DNA from: Candidatus Bathyarchaeota archaeon
GTDB lineage: Archaea > Thermoproteota > Bathyarchaeia > Bathyarchaeales > DTEX01
NCBI GenBank assembly: GCA_003601725.1
Contig: PIYJ01000016.1
Location: 1 to 15,118, forward strand
Length of the DNA: 15,118 bases
Reading direction: 5' to 3'
Shown here: piece after piece, positions 12,853 through 15,118 of the stretch
Position numbering within the stretch: position 1 is the stretch's first letter
How the letters are laid out: every line of letters starts with the position of its first letter
Program-made: the position numbers and the translations under genes
Notes under the pieces: generated by a model
What the model was told of the DNA's origin: nothing
The model's database searches: none
Seen by the model: only the letters and a program-made list of their open reading frames with translations

Positions 12853-13847
12853 ATTCCTTCCTTCAGAAGGCTCTCCCATCTTTTCTCACCAAGCATTACA
12901 TAGGCCTCCTTTAAAGTCAAGACGGGGCGGGGAAAGATTGAAGGCTCATCTAAGGAGATTCTTGGACATGCCGTGTTGATGTAGGCTTCAAAGTGGGGGA
13001 AATTCGCAAGCATCGCCGCCGTTATCTCACGTAAAGCCAGAAGATACGCTTTCTTGCCTTTCCGCCTAAGCGCTTCTCTTACCTGGAGAGCTGCCTTCAG
13101 CCTCTTCTGACCGGGCTTCAAGCCTACTATTACTCCATAGATCTCTGCCTTTCTGGCTTCTTCAATCTCAGCCCATCTCTTCCTCAGCATTCTTTTCATG
13201 TCGATATCCAGCGAATATGCCTTTTCTTCGAAGGGATCAGCTGCGACGACGGGTTTCATCGTTGCGAGAGCTAATCCTAACGGGTGAAAATGTCCCCCGC
13301 CGAGGAAAAGAAACGCATCAACATCAGAGGCGATCGATTTGGCGTTAATATAATTGCAGCCTAAAATCTGACCGGGATAAAGAGTATCGCAGGCCTTTCC
13401 TATGTATACGGCTTTCCCTGCTGAGGAGAGTATCTCTCCGGCTTCATCGAGATCTTCTATGTGTTGAACTGTCGTTACCAATCCGATTCTCTTCCACGGC
13501 TTCAAAAGCTTGACTGCCTTCTTAACGACTTTTTCAATAGGAACCTTCGCATGCGCCTCGAAATAGATGATGGGGACCTCTACGTGTTCAAGCATCATGG
13601 TATGGCCGTAATGAACTATTAGGTCTACATCTAACTCTTGAGCTTCAGTCACAGCCACATCGCATGCACCATAACATGGATCTCCCGAGATGATAGCGGT
13701 TGCTCCGGCGCGTTCAATCGCAGCGGCTAATCTCGGACCGTTCGGTTTTAAACCATCCGGCAGCTGAAGGAGAACCCTTTTTGCTTCGCGTCTTTTAATC
13801 TCCTCTTCGAGTCGTCTCTCTTCAAGTTCAAATAAGTCTTTTACCAT
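12846..13847 (-). CDS. dph2: Diphthamide synthase subunit Dph2
   Basis: Non-canonical radical-SAM enzyme that moves a 3-amino-3-carboxypropyl group from SAM to a histidine of elongation factor 2, the first step of diphthamide synthesis. The three cysteines that hold the 4Fe-4S cluster are visible: Cys62 in CYGACDVA, Cys164 in LGCNYINAK and Cys294 in TACPRIS. They match Cys59, Cys163 and Cys287 of the Pyrococcus enzyme. Other family marks are LLQLPDGLKPNG at 26-37, LIVHYGH at 76-82, VTTVQHI at 124-130 and GGGHFHPLGLALAT at 183-196. The 333-residue length is typical. ATG 13847 lacks a strong Shine-Dalgarno sequence. It is the first gene of the dph2/methyltransferase/csl4/rpoL run. The 188-base gap upstream holds the ppsA terminator and probably this promoter (a TTAAAC-type element near 13900) but no gene. 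Confidence 0.96.
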   Translation of the reverse strand: MVKDLFELEERRLEEEIKRREAKRVLLQLPDGLKPNGPRLAAAIERAGATAIISGDPCYGACDVAVTEAQELDVDLIVHYGHTMMLEHVEVPIIYFEAHAKVPIEKVVKKAVKLLKPWKRIGLVTTVQHIEDLDEAGEILSSAGKAVYIGKACDTLYPGQILGCNYINAKSIASDVDAFLFLGGGHFHPLGLALATMKPVVAADPFEEKAYSLDIDMKRMLRKRWAEIEEARKAEIYGVIVGLKPGQKRLKAALQVREALRRKGKKAYLLALREITAAMLANFPHFEAYINTACPRISLDEPSIFPRPVLTLKEAYVMLGEKRWESLLKEGMI

Positions 13848-13986
13848 GTGACACGCCCAGAAACCCTTTTGGTTAACTCTCCATTAGATTACATCGTGTT
13901 TAAGGATTTAGATTCTGAGAGAACCCTTTTAAAGAACTATTGACAGAGAGCGCAACATAAAATTTTTCGCATAGAAGGTTGAAACC

Positions 13987-13993
13987 AAAAAAA
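13987..13993 (-). terminator. Oligo-T terminator of ppsA
   Basis: A T7 run on the minus strand (CATTTTTTTGG) starts 43 bases after the ppsA stop. It is preceded by a pyrimidine-rich stretch and has no clear stem, as is usual for archaeal termination. Confidence 0.5.
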
Positions 13994-14035
13994 TGAAGGG
14001 GGAAGATGCTACTTGTTTTAAAGAAAAGTCAGTGT

Positions 14036-15118
14036 CTAGTCGAGGGGAATATCCCAGTCGGGATCTTCACGCATTCCTTTTCCGGTAATCTTTTCAAGCA
14101 TTATTCGCTGTTCAACTCTGGCGACTAGCTTTCTTGTCTCCACAACCACGTCTGGGTTTACGGATATGCTGTCAATTCCGCTTCGAACCAGGAACTCCGT
14201 GAATTCTGGATAGACGCTTGGAGCCTGCCCGCATATGCTGACTGTCTTTCCATCGCGGTGAGCAAGCTTGATAAGCAGTCTGATGGCTCGTTTAACGGCT
14301 AAGTCACGTTCATCAAACAGATGAGCAACCGTTTCGTTGTCTCTATCGCAGCCTAGAATAGTCATCGTCAAGTCGTTGCTTCCAATGCTGTATCCATCAA
14401 CGTACTTGTTGAACTTGTCCGCAACCAGACAGTTACTCGGTATCTCAGCCATCAACCAGACCTTAAAGTCCGGCCCTCTGTGTAGACCTTCCTCTTCGAA
14501 GATCTTGTTGATCTTCTCCATCTCCTCGACTCGTCGGCAGAACGGAATCATCACATGGAGATTCTTAAGGCCGAATTCGTCACGTACCTTCTTGACCGCT
14601 CTCACTTCAAGCCTGAAGGCTTCAACGTACTTCGGATCATAGTATCTCGACGCGCCTCTCCAGCCCATGAGAGCTGAAGGCTCCACAGGCTCATATTTCT
14701 CTCCGCCCTTGAGCTCCCTGTACTCTGAGGACTTGAAGTCGCTGAAACGCATGATGACTGGTCTGGGATAGAACGCAGCACAGATCTTTCGGAAGGCTTC
14801 AGCAAGTTTATCCACAACTCTTTCAGGGTGACCGATCTCGATCAGGTAAAGCGGATGCTCCCCGATGTCGCTGCTCCAGACGAACTCTTGTCTAAGCAAG
14901 CCTACGCCGTCCGCTGGGAGAGCTGCCACCTTCTCGGCTATTTCCGGTTCACCTAGATTCACGTAGACCTTAGTGCCCGTAACGATGTGGGACTCTGCGA
15001 CCGTAACGGCTTTTCCGGTAACTTCAGGTTTCGCAACAGCCTCTTCAAGCGCGCCTTCATAGACGACGCCGAGCTTCGCGTCAACCGTCACCATCGCTCC
15101 GTCCGGCAGCGCTTCTGT
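14036..15118 (-). CDS. ppsA: Phosphoenolpyruvate synthase, C-terminal part (5' partial)
   Basis: Converts pyruvate, ATP and water to PEP, AMP and phosphate, the entry to gluconeogenesis. The frame is open to the right edge (LPDGAMVTVDA is the end of the swivelling phosphohistidine domain), so the ATP-grasp domain and the phospho-His lie outside the window. The TIM-barrel PEP/pyruvate domain is complete here: GVGLLRQEF, MRFSDFKSSEYRELKGG, a MGWRGASRYYD segment, VMIPFCRR, LMAEIPSN, SIGSNDLTMTILGCDRDN, and the catalytic-Cys motif SICGQAPS followed by GIDSISVNPD. The order and residues are those of archaeal PEP synthase; pyruvate phosphate dikinase is less likely. The visible 360 residues end with an ordinary stop. 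An oligo-T terminator follows. Confidence 0.95.
   Translation of the reverse strand, partial: TEALPDGAMVTVDAKLGVVYEGALEEAVAKPEVTGKAVTVAESHIVTGTKVYVNLGEPEIAEKVAALPADGVGLLRQEFVWSSDIGEHPLYLIEIGHPERVVDKLAEAFRKICAAFYPRPVIMRFSDFKSSEYRELKGGEKYEPVEPSALMGWRGASRYYDPKYVEAFRLEVRAVKKVRDEFGLKNLHVMIPFCRRVEEMEKINKIFEEEGLHRGPDFKVWLMAEIPSNCLVADKFNKYVDGYSIGSNDLTMTILGCDRDNETVAHLFDERDLAVKRAIRLLIKLAHRDGKTVSICGQAPSVYPEFTEFLVRSGIDSISVNPDVVVETRKLVARVEQRIMLEKITGKGMREDPDWDIPLD

Noticed and set aside
13848..14035. A tRNA or small RNA in the ppsA-dph2 gap.
   Set aside because: No cloverleaf, T-loop consensus or C/D box pair was found. The gap is explained by a terminator and promoter sequence.
1..15118. CRISPR array, insertion sequence, prophage or defence island.
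   Set aside because: There are no spaced direct repeats and no transposase, integrase or phage genes. Nearly all genes are housekeeping families.

Overview
The window is a gene-dense stretch of an archaeal chromosome. The evidence is the archaeal/eukaryotic-type information machinery: RNase P proteins Pop5 and Rpp30, ribosomal protein L15e, Orc1/Cdc6, RadA, exosome Csl4, RNA polymerase subunit L, Dph2 and archaeal-type AspRS. There are also TATA/BRE promoters, oligo-T terminators and many GTG/TTG starts. A mini-RNase III-like protein, a FUN14 protein and a pyruvoyl arginine decarboxylase together suggest a TACK-group archaeon, perhaps Bathyarchaeia. That placement is inference and was not tested phylogenetically. 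I see no transposon, phage, CRISPR array, tRNA or rRNA, and no gene-free stretch longer than about 190 bases.

Layout. 1-1265 (+) is aspS, cut by the left edge. It converges on a minus-strand block at 1335-2865: a COG1325 RNA-binding protein, then rnp3, then rnp2, joined by two 4-base GTGA stop/start overlaps. A divergent plus-strand gene for pyruvoyl-dependent arginine decarboxylase (2961-3458) separates this block from rpl15e (3466-3963, minus), which normally lies beside such genes. 4140-6259 (+) carries a ThuA-family protein and an unrecognised alpha/alpha-toroid protein, the most metabolic and accessory-looking part of the window. 6434-7914 (+) is a divergent orc1/cdc6 coupled through GTGA to a winged-helix protein. 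8052-9205 (+) is a four-cysteine putative zinc protein coupled through TAATG to radA. sua5 (9202-10260, minus) converges on radA, and the two stop codons share the palindrome TTAA. 10399-11188 (+) holds a mini-RNase III-like gene and a FUN14 membrane-protein gene. 11202-13847 (minus) is a cluster of dph2, a METTL5-like methyltransferase, csl4 and rpoL. 14036-15118 (minus) is the C-terminal part of PEP synthase, cut by the right edge.

How the genes work together. Most serve RNA maturation and translation: tRNA 5' processing (Rnp2, Rnp3), exosome (Csl4, perhaps COG1325), rRNA m6A (METTL5-like), the tRNA t6A precursor (Sua5), diphthamide on EF2 (Dph2), tRNA-Asp charging (AspRS) and the ribosome itself (L15e). 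A second theme is DNA replication and recombination (Orc1/Cdc6 with its winged-helix partner, RadA with its zinc partner). Arginine decarboxylase supplies agmatine, used for polyamines and in archaea also for agmatidine in tRNA-Ile. PEP synthase serves gluconeogenesis. The best candidates for something undescribed are the RadA-coupled zinc protein, the Orc1 paralogue lacking the usual sensor-1 and arginine-finger residues with its coupled regulator, and the ThuA plus toroid pair.
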